Below, in pieces: positions 54,793-64,000 of a stretch of 64,000 bases of DNA. How positions within the stretch are numbered: position 1 is the first letter of the stretch; each line of letters starts with the position of its first letter. Position numbers and translations under genes: made by a program. The notes beneath the pieces are model-generated. The model was not told the DNA's origin. It did no database searches and was given only the letters and a program-made list of their open reading frames with translations. The stretch is from Corallochytrium limacisporum. Its lineage: Eukaryota > Opisthokonta. The stretch spans positions 183,962-247,961 of the forward strand of contig PDIP01000122.1 in assembly GCA_002811645.1 (NCBI GenBank). Direction: 5' to 3'.

Positions 54793-57700
54793 CTAGCGTA
54801 TGGCCTGCAGCAGTTCCACTAGGCTTTGCACCGCCGAATCTTCACCCATCTGTGGAGCCTGTTCTAGCAAGAACATGAGCGTTCTCTGATAGTTTCGTTC
54901 CTTTAGCGTACGCGTGAAACCGTCGTCATTGCCGCCCTTGTGATCGTTCACTCCGCCAACGGCAGAGTCTGAGCGCAGTTGGGGCATAGATCCAGCACTG
55001 GGAGACGGCCGAGGCAAGGAAGAGAATACACGGAGCAAGACACTTGCATGCTCCTGCAGCAATGTCCTGTAATCAGCCAGGTTCTTCTGGCCGCCAGGAA
55101 GGGCTGTGGTCGCTGGCACGAACGACACGAGATGCACAATTGTCATCTGCACCTTGTTGATCAGTGTGTCGCGGTGCTGCATGTTCGACAGGGATGCGAA
55201 ACGCGATACCAGGTCCATGCTATGAAGCATGTTCAAGAGCAAGGTGTAGAGCAGGTCCGGATTGTTGCCTAGGTACCTTTCTGCAGGCTCTTGAATCTGC
55301 AAAATCACCGCTGTGGACGAGGTGCGTACTTTAAAGTTCGCAGCCTTCAACGCCGCATGCAGGACAGCGCCCCATAGTCTATGCAGCAAAGGATTGGTCT
55401 CAGCAACATCGTACGCTACGTTCCAATTCTCGATGCCGTCGAGCAAGCGAGCGGCTGCTGATGCTGCGTTCCACGCTACCTTGGGGTGGTACTGTGGTTT
55501 CGGTTTGCTGCTGCTCCTGGAATTCCCATGATCGTCACCGGTCGTGACCTCAACGTGCCACAAGCAGTCGCAAATAAGGTCTATGGAGCGAGCCATGCTC
55601 GATGATCCGGGCTTCTTGTCCCCGTAAGTGGCGAGGATTCCAATTCCACGCATACCATGTGCACACGCATTGGCATGCAGCTTCTTCTGGTCCGCAACTG
55701 TAATGGCGTCGATGAAGAAGGACAGCAGTGACTCTGTGGCGTCCTTCAGCTCACCGCTGGCTGGTGTTTTGGATTCCGGATCGACTATCTGCGACGCCAC
55801 GGACGAAAGGCTCCAGAATACCCGGGTGTGCAGCGTGCTGGCACTCTTTGCATCTCGGCCGTTAGTGCTACCAACGCCAGTGGCTTTGGTGTTGGATAAG
55901 GACAAAACAAAGTCCAGGGCTCGTCGCCCGCGTTTATCACCCGATTGATCTGTCTCCGCAAATGCCTCCCGATCGATCATGCCTCCAAGCGCCCGAACAA
56001 TCGCGAGTAACAAGATGGGGCTGTTGCCTGTTTGCTTTCGGTCACCGGTGAGGCGGTACAGTTCCTCCATGACCACTTCCCGAAGCTGGTGTCTGTACGA
56101 CTTACTGATCCGACTTGTCGCGTAAATAACATCACAGATGGCGGCCTTCGTGACTGGGCCCTTGATGGTCTGCAGCGCCGCTGGGATGCAGTTATCGATC
56201 ATCTGGTTGGCGAAATGCTCGGAAGCCTGCACAGAGAGCGCAGCTACATGCTTCTGTATCAATTCGCTCACCGCTTCGACCACCTTTAGCGTGTGCAGTG
56301 CCAGATCCTCGCCACATGAACCCTTGGCGATTTCTGTGACTTCCAAAGCTACAGTGATCGCCGCGTCTACGGCTGCGTGCTCACCACCATTGTCGATACT
56401 GCCATACGCTTCTTCGAATTGGTTCGTTATTGCCACTACAAGGCAGTGGCATGCCTCGATCCGTACCGGTGTAACTTCACCCTTCTCACCGAGCACCCGG
56501 GATCGCAGGCTCGTAATCACACCGCGCTCCAGGAGCATCACCGCCACCTCCGACGACCACAGCTCACGATTTGCGGCACTGTTGCTGCTCGCCGTGCTCA
56601 ATAGTGCTGTCTTGCGCTCACCATCCGCGGAGAGCAGAGCGGCCAGTGTCGAATGACTCGCCACACGAACGTCTGCAGTTCGTGCCTGCAGGTATGGTAC
56701 GATGGCGTCGAGCGTCGTGTTCAGAAAACCGTCCCGCAGCCGTGCATAAACGGAGCTGCGCAAGACCGCTGCGAGGCACTGTAAGAGTGACAGGAGAACC
56801 ACGGCCGACTGTTCACGGTTCAGAGAGGACCATAGGACCCGATGCGTTACTTCGATGCTTATGCCCAACCTCTCGGATAGTGAGGTGTATCCAGAGGCAG
56901 AAAAGTTCCGGCCACTCTGAACTTGAGTCATTGACGTGGCAGAAGAGCTTGATTTGCCTCCGCTCGCGCTGCTCGATCGAGCGTGTGGAGATGTCATCGC
57001 GTTCGGGTCCGATGCGGCGATGGACAGGAATTGCTTAATGCCAGAGCTAGAGAACAGTGCCGTGAGAGCCGCAAAACAAGCTGCTCGGTTCCGTAGAGAC
57101 GGGTCCAGGACAGCGATGTCAGCCAGAGTTTTGGGTACCTCTCGCGCCTGCGACTCTTCGCGCCAGTGGGTGTCTGCATCAGCACCCTGTTCTGCAACCG
57201 CAATGGTACCAATATGTGCGCCTTCCGGCACAAATTTTCCCCAGTTTGCGTGCACTATACGCGGCGGCAGAATCATGAAGAACTGCGCTAATCGTTGCAA
57301 GGCATAACGACGAACCCAGCTTGGGCTCTCATCTGTATCCTGACCCGGTCGTCCATCCGCCCCAGAGAAAAAAACTGAATACTTCTTGCCACCGCCTGAG
57401 TCCGAGTCTCCGCTTGCTTCCCCTGCGCTCATGTCACTCTGCAAGCGCAGATTGCGATTGCTAGCAACCGCAGAAGTTGATGCACAGTTGGTGCTGCTAA
57501 GTTCCCACATCTCACCCCTATACGGTAGCCGATACAATGCCAGAGTCCGCAGATCCATGAGGAGATCACCACATGCCTCTAGCACCGTCGGATTTGCATT
57601 TGCTTTCTTTGTGCCTGATCCACTGCGGAAGTCCTCAGCCCGTAGATTCGTAGCCAGGCTACCCAGAAATTTCAAGAACTTGGAAGCTACCTTCAGCACC

Positions 57701-58395
57701 CATTCTGTCTCCTGCTCATTGGGTTGCAATTCAAGGCTTTGCTTAAGTGATCTCAAGAGACTAACAGCAGGTACCAAGGCGGCTAAGGAGGCCTGATTTA
57801 GTGTTAGTTTGCCTTTTGCTGCCAAAATACCTTTGCTGCTCAGTATACTGCTTGCAATAGTTAGAAGATTGATCTGAGTTGCGTTGCCTGTTTTAACTGC
57901 AGCCGAAAAGGCTTCCATTTGCCACTCGTCTTGCTCATCCCCAAGAAAATAGTCAATGATTTCCGGTTCTACATCTTCACCCCGATTAATTATACAATGC
58001 GAGAGCAACTGCGCAGCCGGCCCTGAATCACCTGACTCGTCCTGCGCCATCCGCCAGCTGCACTGGCAGATTTCTTTAAAGAGTGCTGCCGGTAGCTTGC
58101 CAACCACGCTGCTCGGATCTACTCTCAAGCCCATGTTGATGCATTGTACACATGCCCTGCTACACCCATTCATCTGTACGAGGGCATCGAGTTTATCTGC
58201 AATCCCTTGGGAAACATTTGCTGGCAGTGATAGCGTTGCAAGGTCATACTTTCGATTTCTCTCGCGTCCCTTCGTGTATAGTTTCTTCAGTGCTTCGTGC
58301 AGCACTACTGGATCCTCGGGGCCTGCTGTCCACGTGGTCATCCATTGCTGTACCCAGGAAGAACTGAGTCCTCCTTCCATGGGACCAGCGGTCAT
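54793..58395 (-). CDS. HEATR6-like HEAT-repeat protein
   Basis: A 1200-residue helical-repeat protein. Around residues 345-470 it matches the DUF4042 region that defines HEATR6: SPSWVRRYALQRLAQFF, a PPRIVHANWGKFVPEG segment, TLADIAVLDPSLRNRAACF, then an LTALFSSSGIKQFLSIA helix. The rest consists of HEAT/ARM-like helices with Ser-rich loops (about 300-340 and 475-500). The molecular role of HEATR6 is not established; a scaffold is likely. The frame extends nine codons upstream to a GTG, but the ATG ending at 58395 (MTAGPMEGG) is the sensible start. Two nested upstream ORFs lie just before it. It is about 400 bases downstream of RRP42 on the same strand. Confidence 0.75.
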   Translation of the reverse strand: MTAGPMEGGLSSSWVQQWMTTWTAGPEDPVVLHEALKKLYTKGRERNRKYDLATLSLPANVSQGIADKLDALVQMNGCSRACVQCINMGLRVDPSSVVGKLPAALFKEICQCSWRMAQDESGDSGPAAQLLSHCIINRGEDVEPEIIDYFLGDEQDEWQMEAFSAAVKTGNATQINLLTIASSILSSKGILAAKGKLTLNQASLAALVPAVSLLRSLKQSLELQPNEQETEWVLKVASKFLKFLGSLATNLRAEDFRSGSGTKKANANPTVLEACGDLLMDLRTLALYRLPYRGEMWELSSTNCASTSAVASNRNLRLQSDMSAGEASGDSDSGGGKKYSVFFSGADGRPGQDTDESPSWVRRYALQRLAQFFMILPPRIVHANWGKFVPEGAHIGTIAVAEQGADADTHWREESQAREVPKTLADIAVLDPSLRNRAACFAALTALFSSSGIKQFLSIAASDPNAMTSPHARSSSASGGKSSSSATSMTQVQSGRNFSASGYTSLSERLGISIEVTHRVLWSSLNREQSAVVLLSLLQCLAAVLRSSVYARLRDGFLNTTLDAIVPYLQARTADVRVASHSTLAALLSADGERKTALLSTASSNSAANRELWSSEVAVMLLERGVITSLRSRVLGEKGEVTPVRIEACHCLVVAITNQFEEAYGSIDNGGEHAAVDAAITVALEVTEIAKGSCGEDLALHTLKVVEAVSELIQKHVAALSVQASEHFANQMIDNCIPAALQTIKGPVTKAAICDVIYATSRISKSYRHQLREVVMEELYRLTGDRKQTGNSPILLLAIVRALGGMIDREAFAETDQSGDKRGRRALDFVLSLSNTKATGVGSTNGRDAKSASTLHTRVFWSLSSVASQIVDPESKTPASGELKDATESLLSFFIDAITVADQKKLHANACAHGMRGIGILATYGDKKPGSSSMARSIDLICDCLWHVEVTTGDDHGNSRSSSKPKPQYHPKVAWNAASAAARLLDGIENWNVAYDVAETNPLLHRLWGAVLHAALKAANFKVRTSSTAVILQIQEPAERYLGNNPDLLYTLLLNMLHSMDLVSRFASLSNMQHRDTLINKVQMTIVHLVSFVPATTALPGGQKNLADYRTLLQEHASVLLRVFSSLPRPSPSAGSMPQLRSDSAVGGVNDHKGGNDDGFTRTLKERNYQRTLMFLLEQAPQMGEDSAVQSLVELLQAIR

Positions 58396-58409
58396 TCTAG
58401 TATCTAGGG

Positions 58410-58432
58410 TTACCCTCGACACGTCATGTCAT
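58410..58432 (-). promoter_or_regulatory. Two chained upstream ORFs before HEATR6
   Basis: ATG ACA TGA (58432-58424) overlaps as ATGA with the ATG of a five-codon ORF (58427-58410) whose TAA lies 14 bases before the main ATG at 58395. Confidence 0.5.
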
Positions 58433-58792
58433 TGCCACTGACTGTTTCCGTCTGATCATGGGTTTCTTTACTCTCGCAGTGTGCATGTAATCTTCCGTGT
58501 TAGGCAATTTAACTGACATGAAATAGTAAATGCTTTAATAGCCAGTCATGTCTGGCCTCCGCCTTGAACATGCGAAGGGACCCACACTGGCCATCCCGCG
58601 CCCAGCCCAACTGAGACCCCAGGTCGGCGCGGGAAATCCAACTGGTCCCTTACAAAATATAGTCTATCTGGTCGGTTGTACTGTACGTATAAAATAGGTC
58701 TCGGATATATTGAGCCTGATAAAACTATGTTGGGAGGGAGGGGTGCAGACGGATCCGCAGGGGTTTGCCTGGTAGAGTATGTTTCTATATTG

Positions 58793-59704
58793 CTAAGCCG
58801 CAAGGTAGCCCCGTGGCTGATCATTACCCTGGAGCTGCCCCGCGTGCCTACGCTTCTCTTCCTGCTCATTCTTAATGAACGTTTCAACTGCCTGCGCGGT
58901 CGAGCTGCCAATGTCCTTTGCGGACCGCATGATCTTGAACAGATTTTGCGGAGATATGCCGGTCCGTCCGGTCATCTGCATGCCGCAGACCTCCTTTCGG
59001 CTATTCACACTCACGGAAACCGAAGCATCGGCAACGGCTTCCTCCTCCCGGTCAGCATCTGCCACATAATGTGTACCCATAGTCACCATGGTGGCAATGA
59101 CAGGCACCGGGCTCTTTAGCTTCAGCGGTTCTGCGTCGTAAGGATCACTACTTAGAGTAATATCGATCGGTTCTTTGTTCTCCCCGTACACAACCGTCAC
59201 CTTTGGCACGGAGCAGGTCATGATCGCGCCCTTCACAGCTAGACTGAGGGCATCCACCAGGGAGCCACCACCCGAGGTCACCACCACCGCATCAATGTAG
59301 AGAATCCAGCATTGTCGTCGTGGGATGATTATTAGCGTTGCTGGATCCAGAACACCTTCAGGCAGGAGCAGGTTCTGTAGGGTGCTGCTCAGGTCCTGCT
59401 CTCGTGCTTCTAGTACTCGCCGTGTCACTGACCCGCTGACCGCCGCTGCATGGCTACTGAGATCTACATTTACATTAACTTTACCCTGATTGGGTTTGTT
59501 GGGGTCAGGTACGTCAATTTCTGTCTTGATGCCGACCAGCACGTCCGTACCTGCCAGGCGCACCCTACATGATCCACGAGTGTTAGATGCAATATCACAT
59601 TCCAAAACTGCCTGTCTATGATCAAGACAACCGCGCCCGTCAGTACGAAGTCCGTCAGCAACACCTTCGATAATGAACCGTGCCTCTGCTTCCGAGATGT
59701 GCAT
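58793..59704 (-). CDS. RRP42: Exosome core subunit RRP42 (EXOSC7)
   Basis: A 303-residue RNase PH-fold subunit of the six-member exosome ring, which shapes the RNA channel in 3'-5' RNA decay and rRNA processing. Family marks: EARFIIEGVADGLRTDGRGC at the N terminus, then the GSCRVRLAGTDVLVGIKTEI strand pair, RRQCWILYIDAVVVTSGGGS, and GVCGMQMTG-like (EVCGMQMTGRTGI) near the C terminus. The residues of an active phosphorolytic site are not evident, as expected for Rrp42. The frame extends three codons to a TTG; the ATG ending at 59704 (MHISEAEARF) is the correct start. A start-stop element lies 29 bases upstream, and just beyond it a perfect tandem 15-base duplication. Confidence 0.93.
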   Translation of the reverse strand: MHISEAEARFIIEGVADGLRTDGRGCLDHRQAVLECDIASNTRGSCRVRLAGTDVLVGIKTEIDVPDPNKPNQGKVNVNVDLSSHAAAVSGSVTRRVLEAREQDLSSTLQNLLLPEGVLDPATLIIIPRRQCWILYIDAVVVTSGGGSLVDALSLAVKGAIMTCSVPKVTVVYGENKEPIDITLSSDPYDAEPLKLKSPVPVIATMVTMGTHYVADADREEEAVADASVSVSVNSRKEVCGMQMTGRTGISPQNLFKIMRSAKDIGSSTAQAVETFIKNEQEEKRRHAGQLQGNDQPRGYLAA

Positions 59705-59733
59705 GCTTGACAAGTTTCACAACACAGTCCTCT

Positions 59734-59739
59734 TTACAT
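59734..59739 (-). promoter_or_regulatory. Start-stop element (ATG TAA) before RRP42
   Basis: On the minus strand, ATG followed at once by TAA, with 29 bases to the main ATG. Confidence 0.55.
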
Positions 59740-59745
59740 TGTTAT

Positions 59746-59775
59746 TAGAGTCAAGTTACTTAGAGTCAAGTTACT
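59746..59775. repeat. Perfect tandem 15-base duplication
   Basis: The 15-mer tagagtcaagttact occurs twice head to tail (59746-59760 and 59761-59775), about 42-71 bases upstream of the RRP42 start, so it may be part of its core promoter. Confidence 0.9.
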
Positions 59776-61938
59776 GTATCAAAATTACAGGGCTTATGGC
59801 AGTCCAAAGGAAAGATCACTGGATCAAATATTTGCTTGAGCTAGCTCTTCTTCTCTCCAATCTCCAACCTGAAGAACCATCAGCCCAACTGACACGATTG
59901 CCCTCGTGCGTCTGACTTCACGGGAGCAATGTCCCAGGCATTGCCACTCTCGGCTTTTGGAAAAACCCTCACCCCTCCGGTACCGCACTCAGCTCTTTTC
60001 CAGTAACCGTTCTGAATTGGAACTGAATAACCTAACAATATCATTAGTACAATTAAAATGGGGGGCCATATTTATCGCTCCAGATGCAAATGCCGGTAGG
60101 TGCCTTGAAAGTTCGATTCGCCAAGGGGGATGAACGCGCAAGGGGTAAGAATGCCAATGGCGCAGAAATCGCCGCATAATTCCCTGCTGTTGTCTGATGG
60201 TCACCAGTCTTCTATCGTCGTCATGCTCTGTCATGTACGCTGCCTGTTCCATTTCGTATGTACAAACACTCATAAAGCATTATGGATGCTTAGCGAACTT
60301 CATCGCCTGCCATATGTAGAGGTCATGCACACTTGGAATCACGAGTGTGTGCAGGGGGTTTGAGGAGGGACGTGCAAGATCGAATGCATCCTTTGCTACC
60401 ATTTGCGCACAAGTGACGACGAAGTTGAACAATGCAACCCGCCCACGGACTAAGTGTCTCCTACCATAACATCCCGAACCGAATGAGCGGGTCGTGCACC
60501 TGACATATGATTAGAATTGTAGCAATCGTTGGAGTGCACACAACCATGAACTTCGGGAAGGAAAGTGCAAAGCTTTGTGTGAATGGGCAAGGGCGCGCAA
60601 CCCACGCAGAAGGTATGTGCAAACACGCGCACGAAAAGGGATCGGAACTATCTGGCAAAACACCAGTGATGGGGACAACGGCGTTTAACTTCGCTGCCAA
60701 TTTGCTGTAACAGCAGATGCCGATGACACGAGGACTTCAGCACTCCCGTCAGGCACATCCTATCCGCCCGGTCGAGGGGGAATGCGCCGCTTGGGAGTCT
60801 CAGTGCGCAGGGCAGCTTGCGAGAGTACAGCGATGAACCGGCGCCAGAGCCGCAATGGAATTGTATGCCCAGCTATTCAACTGGGGGGTGGACCAAGAAA
60901 CACAACGAGGAGGTTCTCCGTTTTGTTTGTTAGGCGATCCAGGCAATATAATGCAGATGACGGGATGAGAGAGCACGAGACTTTGGTGACTTCGGACAGT
61001 TTCTAATATGCTTCCGTGCGTCATCAAGGTTCGAACTCTGTACTTCCCGCAGAGCTATATAATACGGGGACAAACATGCCAGGGCACGGGGGTCCATGGG
61101 TACACAAGTGATGATGCAACAGGGGCAAAAAGGCCAGAACAGCTAAAGTTGTTATAAATAGACAAACCAAAGGGAGACTCGCCATCTCTGACCCTAGACA
61201 CACACAATTGCGGGAAAGAGTGGAAGGGGAAGGAGGGGGAGCGGGGCGTAAAAGGTTTTAAGCCAGCTTGGGCCGCGCCGCCAGCACGCACAGTGGGGAT
61301 ATGGGAAACTGGGAGAGGGAGGAGAGCGAGAAAGATAACGCGAGAAAAGAAGGAATAAAATTGGCCCACGGGAGGAAGGCCCGGTGCCACCAGCAGAATA
61401 TACCGAAGTGCCTTCTCTGAAAAGCCCGCAAAGAGATGGAGCCCGGTGGAAAAATGACAAGAAAAGAACTGCGATTTCAGCCCCCCCCTCTGAGGCCCCG
61501 GGAGGGGGGGGGACAGTTTCCGAAGTCTGCGAGTACTGGCGCAGACCAACGGTTGAGAGCGGGTTCGGATCAGGTGCTGCTGAACTGGGAAAAGGAAGAT
61601 CCATTTCCACTACACTTCCGATCTGGGAACTGTGAGGACGTTGATTTGGCACATTTTTGTCCTTTTGGAAGAGATAGCCATCGGCTCCTTCTTGGTATGT
61701 TTAGTCACAGTGTGACGACGACCAAAGACGTGGCGTATCCGCCGACAAGGGAGCGCACGACTGGTGAGAACAGAACTAAACATATTCCTGCGATAAAGGT
61801 CAGAGTAGGAAGCTACAGAAGATGAGATAAGCTGTACACAGGGGTGGTCAAGATCAAGAGTCTCTTGTCCGGACTTGGAGACTATTGAAAAGGAAGAATA
61901 GGACAGGTAGTAGGCGACAGTTTCCTTCGGCAGTGTAC
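59776..61938. other. Intergenic region between RRP42 and the kinase gene
   Basis: About 2.2 kb between two genes transcribed apart. No gene is supported: open frames on both strands (for example 61055-61652 minus, 61436-61825 plus) are short, biased and unrecognised. Notable content is a TATATAATA element near 61064, a C8 run and a G9 run around a CCCCGGG core (61481-61512), and A/G-rich sequence after that. It presumably holds both promoters. Confidence 0.45.
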
Positions 61939-61998
61939 ATGAGGAAAGACGAAGTAGATTTTGCTGAGTATCTGTACAGAGTACAGCAGAAACAATGA
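61939..61998 (+). promoter_or_regulatory. Nineteen-codon upstream ORF overlapping the kinase start (ATGA)
   Basis: An ORF encoding 19 residues (starting MRKDEVDFAEYL) whose TGA (61996-61998) shares bases with the main ATG (61995-61997). It is in a different frame from the kinase. Confidence 0.5.
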
Positions 61999-64000
61999 AG
62001 AAACTCAAGGACTTGCGTTCCTCTATGCGCAGCAGCGTAAGTTCTGTAGAGAAGAAGATCCTGAGTTCGGGGCACAATGGCAAGCCCAACACTAGTCCTC
62101 GGGACAGCAACGTACCTGTAAGTCCAGGCCGGAGCAGGACTTTTCGTAAGAAGAAAAGTGAACTATACATCCGAGCGCTTACCTACCTGACCGATGAGGA
62201 GAGGCAGACCCTGAAGGTCATGTACAGCCATCTGGCGAAGCGCAGGCAGCCCACCAACACCTTGGACAAGGAAACTTTCCTACAGTACGTGCCCTTGCCA
62301 GGTATGTTGGGCGAGCGCCTCTTCAAGGTGTTTGACAGGGCATCGGACCATGTTCTTCATAAAGACGAGTTCTTGTATGGCATGGCCATCCTGATCCGTG
62401 GAACGGACGAGGACAAGTTCCATTTCCTCTTTGACATCTTCAACCTCGATGAAAGTGATGGAATCAGACCCAACGAATTGTCTGCTGTCTTGTTCAGCAT
62501 CGTAGACGGCGACTGTGAACAGTTCCATCTCGGTTTGTGCGAGATGGACGAGCCTTGCAAATTGCTCACGGGTCCTGAAGGTGAATCACTAAGTGCGGAT
62601 GAGGTTGTGGACAACATTGTGTCCCGGGCCATGGCTGATTTTGATACAAATTCATCAGGAAAACTTGAGTTTGAGCAATTTGTGGAGTGGCTAAAGGGCA
62701 ATGAATTGGCCCAAACCACCGTATTCTATGACTCCCTCATGAGTACCATGTCCTTGTGCATCAGCGGAACATCATTGGAGCGCCGACCAAGCAACACGGT
62801 CCTACAGGCTACGGGTGCCTCATTGGCTGGCAATTTGAAGATGAAAAAGAGCCCCATGTACGTGACGCGGTACGTTGTGCTCAAGGACGCCAGTGTATCG
62901 ATCTACAAAGAGCGAAATGACTTCATGCCTAGCGATGCGATCTTTCTGGGTGGTGCTAGTGTTGAGGTCGATGAGGAAGCGCTGAGCAAGGGCGAGTACA
63001 AGATTGAAATTATATTTCCCGAGTACACCACGAAGTTCCAGTGCACGGATAAGGCGGAAATGGACAAATGGCTACCCGCTTTGAAGAATGCGGCCCAGGT
63101 TCGCATGCTTGAGGATGACTACAATATTTTCCGCGATCGGGTCCTAGGCAGTGGTGCCTTTAGTGATGTTGTATATGGCAAGAACAAGGTTACTGGGGTG
63201 GATGTCGCGCTGAAGATTATCAGCAAGGAAGACATGGTTCGGGAGGAAGCAGACGATTTGTACAGTGAGATTGCAATTCTTAAAATTCTAGCGCATCCAA
63301 ACATGGTGGTGCTGCATGACGTACTGGAGACCCAGCAGCAGATGTGCATTGTGACTGAAGTGCTGGAAGGTGGTGATCTTTTGCGGCGATTGGAGACCAA
63401 TGATAAGAAAGGCGTCACTTTCAACGAGAGTGACGCCCAAATTATCATTCGGCAGTTCTTGGAGGCCGTACATTACCTGCACAAGCGCGGCATTGTACAT
63501 CGGGACTTGAAGCCGAACAACGCAGTGTTCATCACAAAGACTCCGGGAGACCTCCGCATTAAGGTGATTGATTTCGGATTTGCCAAGTTTGTAACGGATG
63601 ACGCGAACTTGGAAGATGCGCGTGGAACACGCAAGTACTTTGCACCTGAGGTGGTTGCTGGCAAACCACATGGAAAACCTATTGACATGTGGTGCATTGG
63701 CATTATTATGTATCGCCTGCTGCTTGGCGGCTTCCCATTCACAGGTCGTGACGAGGCTGACTTGTTCCGCAATATTCGGGCCTCCAAAGTGCGCAAGACA
63801 GCTGCGTTTGAGGAGTTGTCCTCGGCGGCCAGGGAGTTGATGCACGAACTGTTCCGCACTCTGCCCAAGATGCGCATCACTGCTGAGAAAGCCCTCCTAC
63901 ACAGCTGGCTCCTCGACAGCTACGACAGTGACTACGACAGTGCGACCAACGGCGTCCCCAGCTTGCCTACAACTCCCATCAAAGAGGATAGTCGTACGTC
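61995..64000 (+). CDS. EF-hand/PH-domain Ser/Thr protein kinase, CDPK7-like order (3' end cut by window)
   Basis: At least 668 residues with no stop before the window edge. Residues 1-55 are basic and Ser-rich. Helices 58-240 form EF-hand-like pairs, with loops at 150-161 (NLDESDGIRPNE) and 217-228 (DTNSSGKLEFEQ, Gln at the last position), both slightly degenerate. A PH domain lies at about 277-370, ending with a Trp helix (KWLPALKNA). A CAMK-type kinase spans 380-641. It has glycine loop LGSGAFSDVVYG, Lys407 in VALKII, HRD Asp504 (VHRDLKPNNAVF), DFG Asp526 and APE 550-552, so it appears active. Plant and classic apicomplexan CDPKs have EF-hands after the kinase; here they precede it, as in CDPK7 of Plasmodium and Toxoplasma. 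Ca2+ and phosphoinositide control is inferred. Confidence 0.88.
   Translation, partial: MKKLKDLRSSMRSSVSSVEKKILSSGHNGKPNTSPRDSNVPVSPGRSRTFRKKKSELYIRALTYLTDEERQTLKVMYSHLAKRRQPTNTLDKETFLQYVPLPGMLGERLFKVFDRASDHVLHKDEFLYGMAILIRGTDEDKFHFLFDIFNLDESDGIRPNELSAVLFSIVDGDCEQFHLGLCEMDEPCKLLTGPEGESLSADEVVDNIVSRAMADFDTNSSGKLEFEQFVEWLKGNELAQTTVFYDSLMSTMSLCISGTSLERRPSNTVLQATGASLAGNLKMKKSPMYVTRYVVLKDASVSIYKERNDFMPSDAIFLGGASVEVDEEALSKGEYKIEIIFPEYTTKFQCTDKAEMDKWLPALKNAAQVRMLEDDYNIFRDRVLGSGAFSDVVYGKNKVTGVDVALKIISKEDMVREEADDLYSEIAILKILAHPNMVVLHDVLETQQQMCIVTEVLEGGDLLRRLETNDKKGVTFNESDAQIIIRQFLEAVHYLHKRGIVHRDLKPNNAVFITKTPGDLRIKVIDFGFAKFVTDDANLEDARGTRKYFAPEVVAGKPHGKPIDMWCIGIIMYRLLLGGFPFTGRDEADLFRNIRASKVRKTAAFEELSSAARELMHELFRTLPKMRITAEKALLHSWLLDSYDSDYDSATNGVPSLPTTPIKEDSRT

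Noticed and set aside
58793-59713. Longer starts using TTG or GTG for RRP42, TMEM184, HEATR6 and the ketoacyl-CoA reductase
   Set aside because: In-frame ATGs lie 3-9 codons downstream and fit the families; non-ATG starts were not needed.
61020-61045. B-box-like ggttcgaactc suggesting a tRNA
   Set aside because: No A box, no pairing acceptor or anticodon stem upstream; similar B-box-like words near 709 and 60110 also failed.
61055-61825. Frames on both strands upstream of the kinase gene
   Set aside because: Short, biased, interrupted by the C/G tract and without family resemblance.

Overview
The window is nuclear DNA from a eukaryote with very few introns. Eighteen confident protein genes are present, including open reading frames of 10.3 kb (a BEACH protein) and 13.0 kb (Tra1/TRRAP). 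None needs a spliceosomal intron to be read through. The protein set is purely eukaryotic: KDEL receptor, BEACH protein, Ubc6-type E2, ENGase, SAGA/NuA4 Tra1, exosome Rrp42. A four-SH3 protein and a KIAA0513-like SBF2 domain hint at an amoebozoan or opisthokont-like protist, but an intron-poor alga cannot be excluded. No species is assigned.

Layout. 0.9-1.5 kb (+): KDEL receptor. 1.8-17.1 kb (-): BEACH-domain giant, a small C1orf109/AIRIM-like protein, a TMEM184/OSTalpha-type membrane protein, and an SBF2-domain plus PDZ protein. 17.1-22.2 kb: a 5 kb stretch with no recognisable gene, containing a 55-base assembly gap flanked by duplicated sequence. 22.2-25.0 kb: tail-anchored E2 UBE2J (+) facing a four-SH3 adaptor (-). 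25.0-27.8 kb: low-complexity spacer with one possible 57-codon gene. 27.8-33.6 kb: very-long-chain 3-ketoacyl-CoA reductase (+), membrane-anchored ENGase (-), TMEM164-like protein (+). 33.8-46.8 kb (-): Tra1/TRRAP. 47.6-54.7 kb: SAM/AT-hook protein (-), pyrroline-5-carboxylate reductase (+), VIT/CCC1-like transporter (+), an 831-residue orphan with a KEN box (+). 54.8-59.7 kb (-): HEATR6-like protein and exosome subunit RRP42. 62.0 kb to the end (+): an EF-hand/PH/kinase protein cut by the window edge, with the same domain order as apicomplexan CDPK7.

Organisation. Genes often meet tail to tail with short 3' spacers (75-300 bases), while 5' regions are long. The 5' regions carry poly-C/poly-G tracts, including a perfect C11G11 palindrome. 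Several genes concern the ER or secretory pathway, but this is ordinary eukaryotic gene order and not an operon.

The most unusual signal is in the leaders. Nine of the 18 genes have a start-stop or two-codon upstream ORF within about 70 bases of the main ATG. Six more have another upstream ORF close to the main ATG. In three of those six the stop overlaps the main start as ATGA. This looks like a pervasive leader feature and is the best candidate here for an undescribed system.
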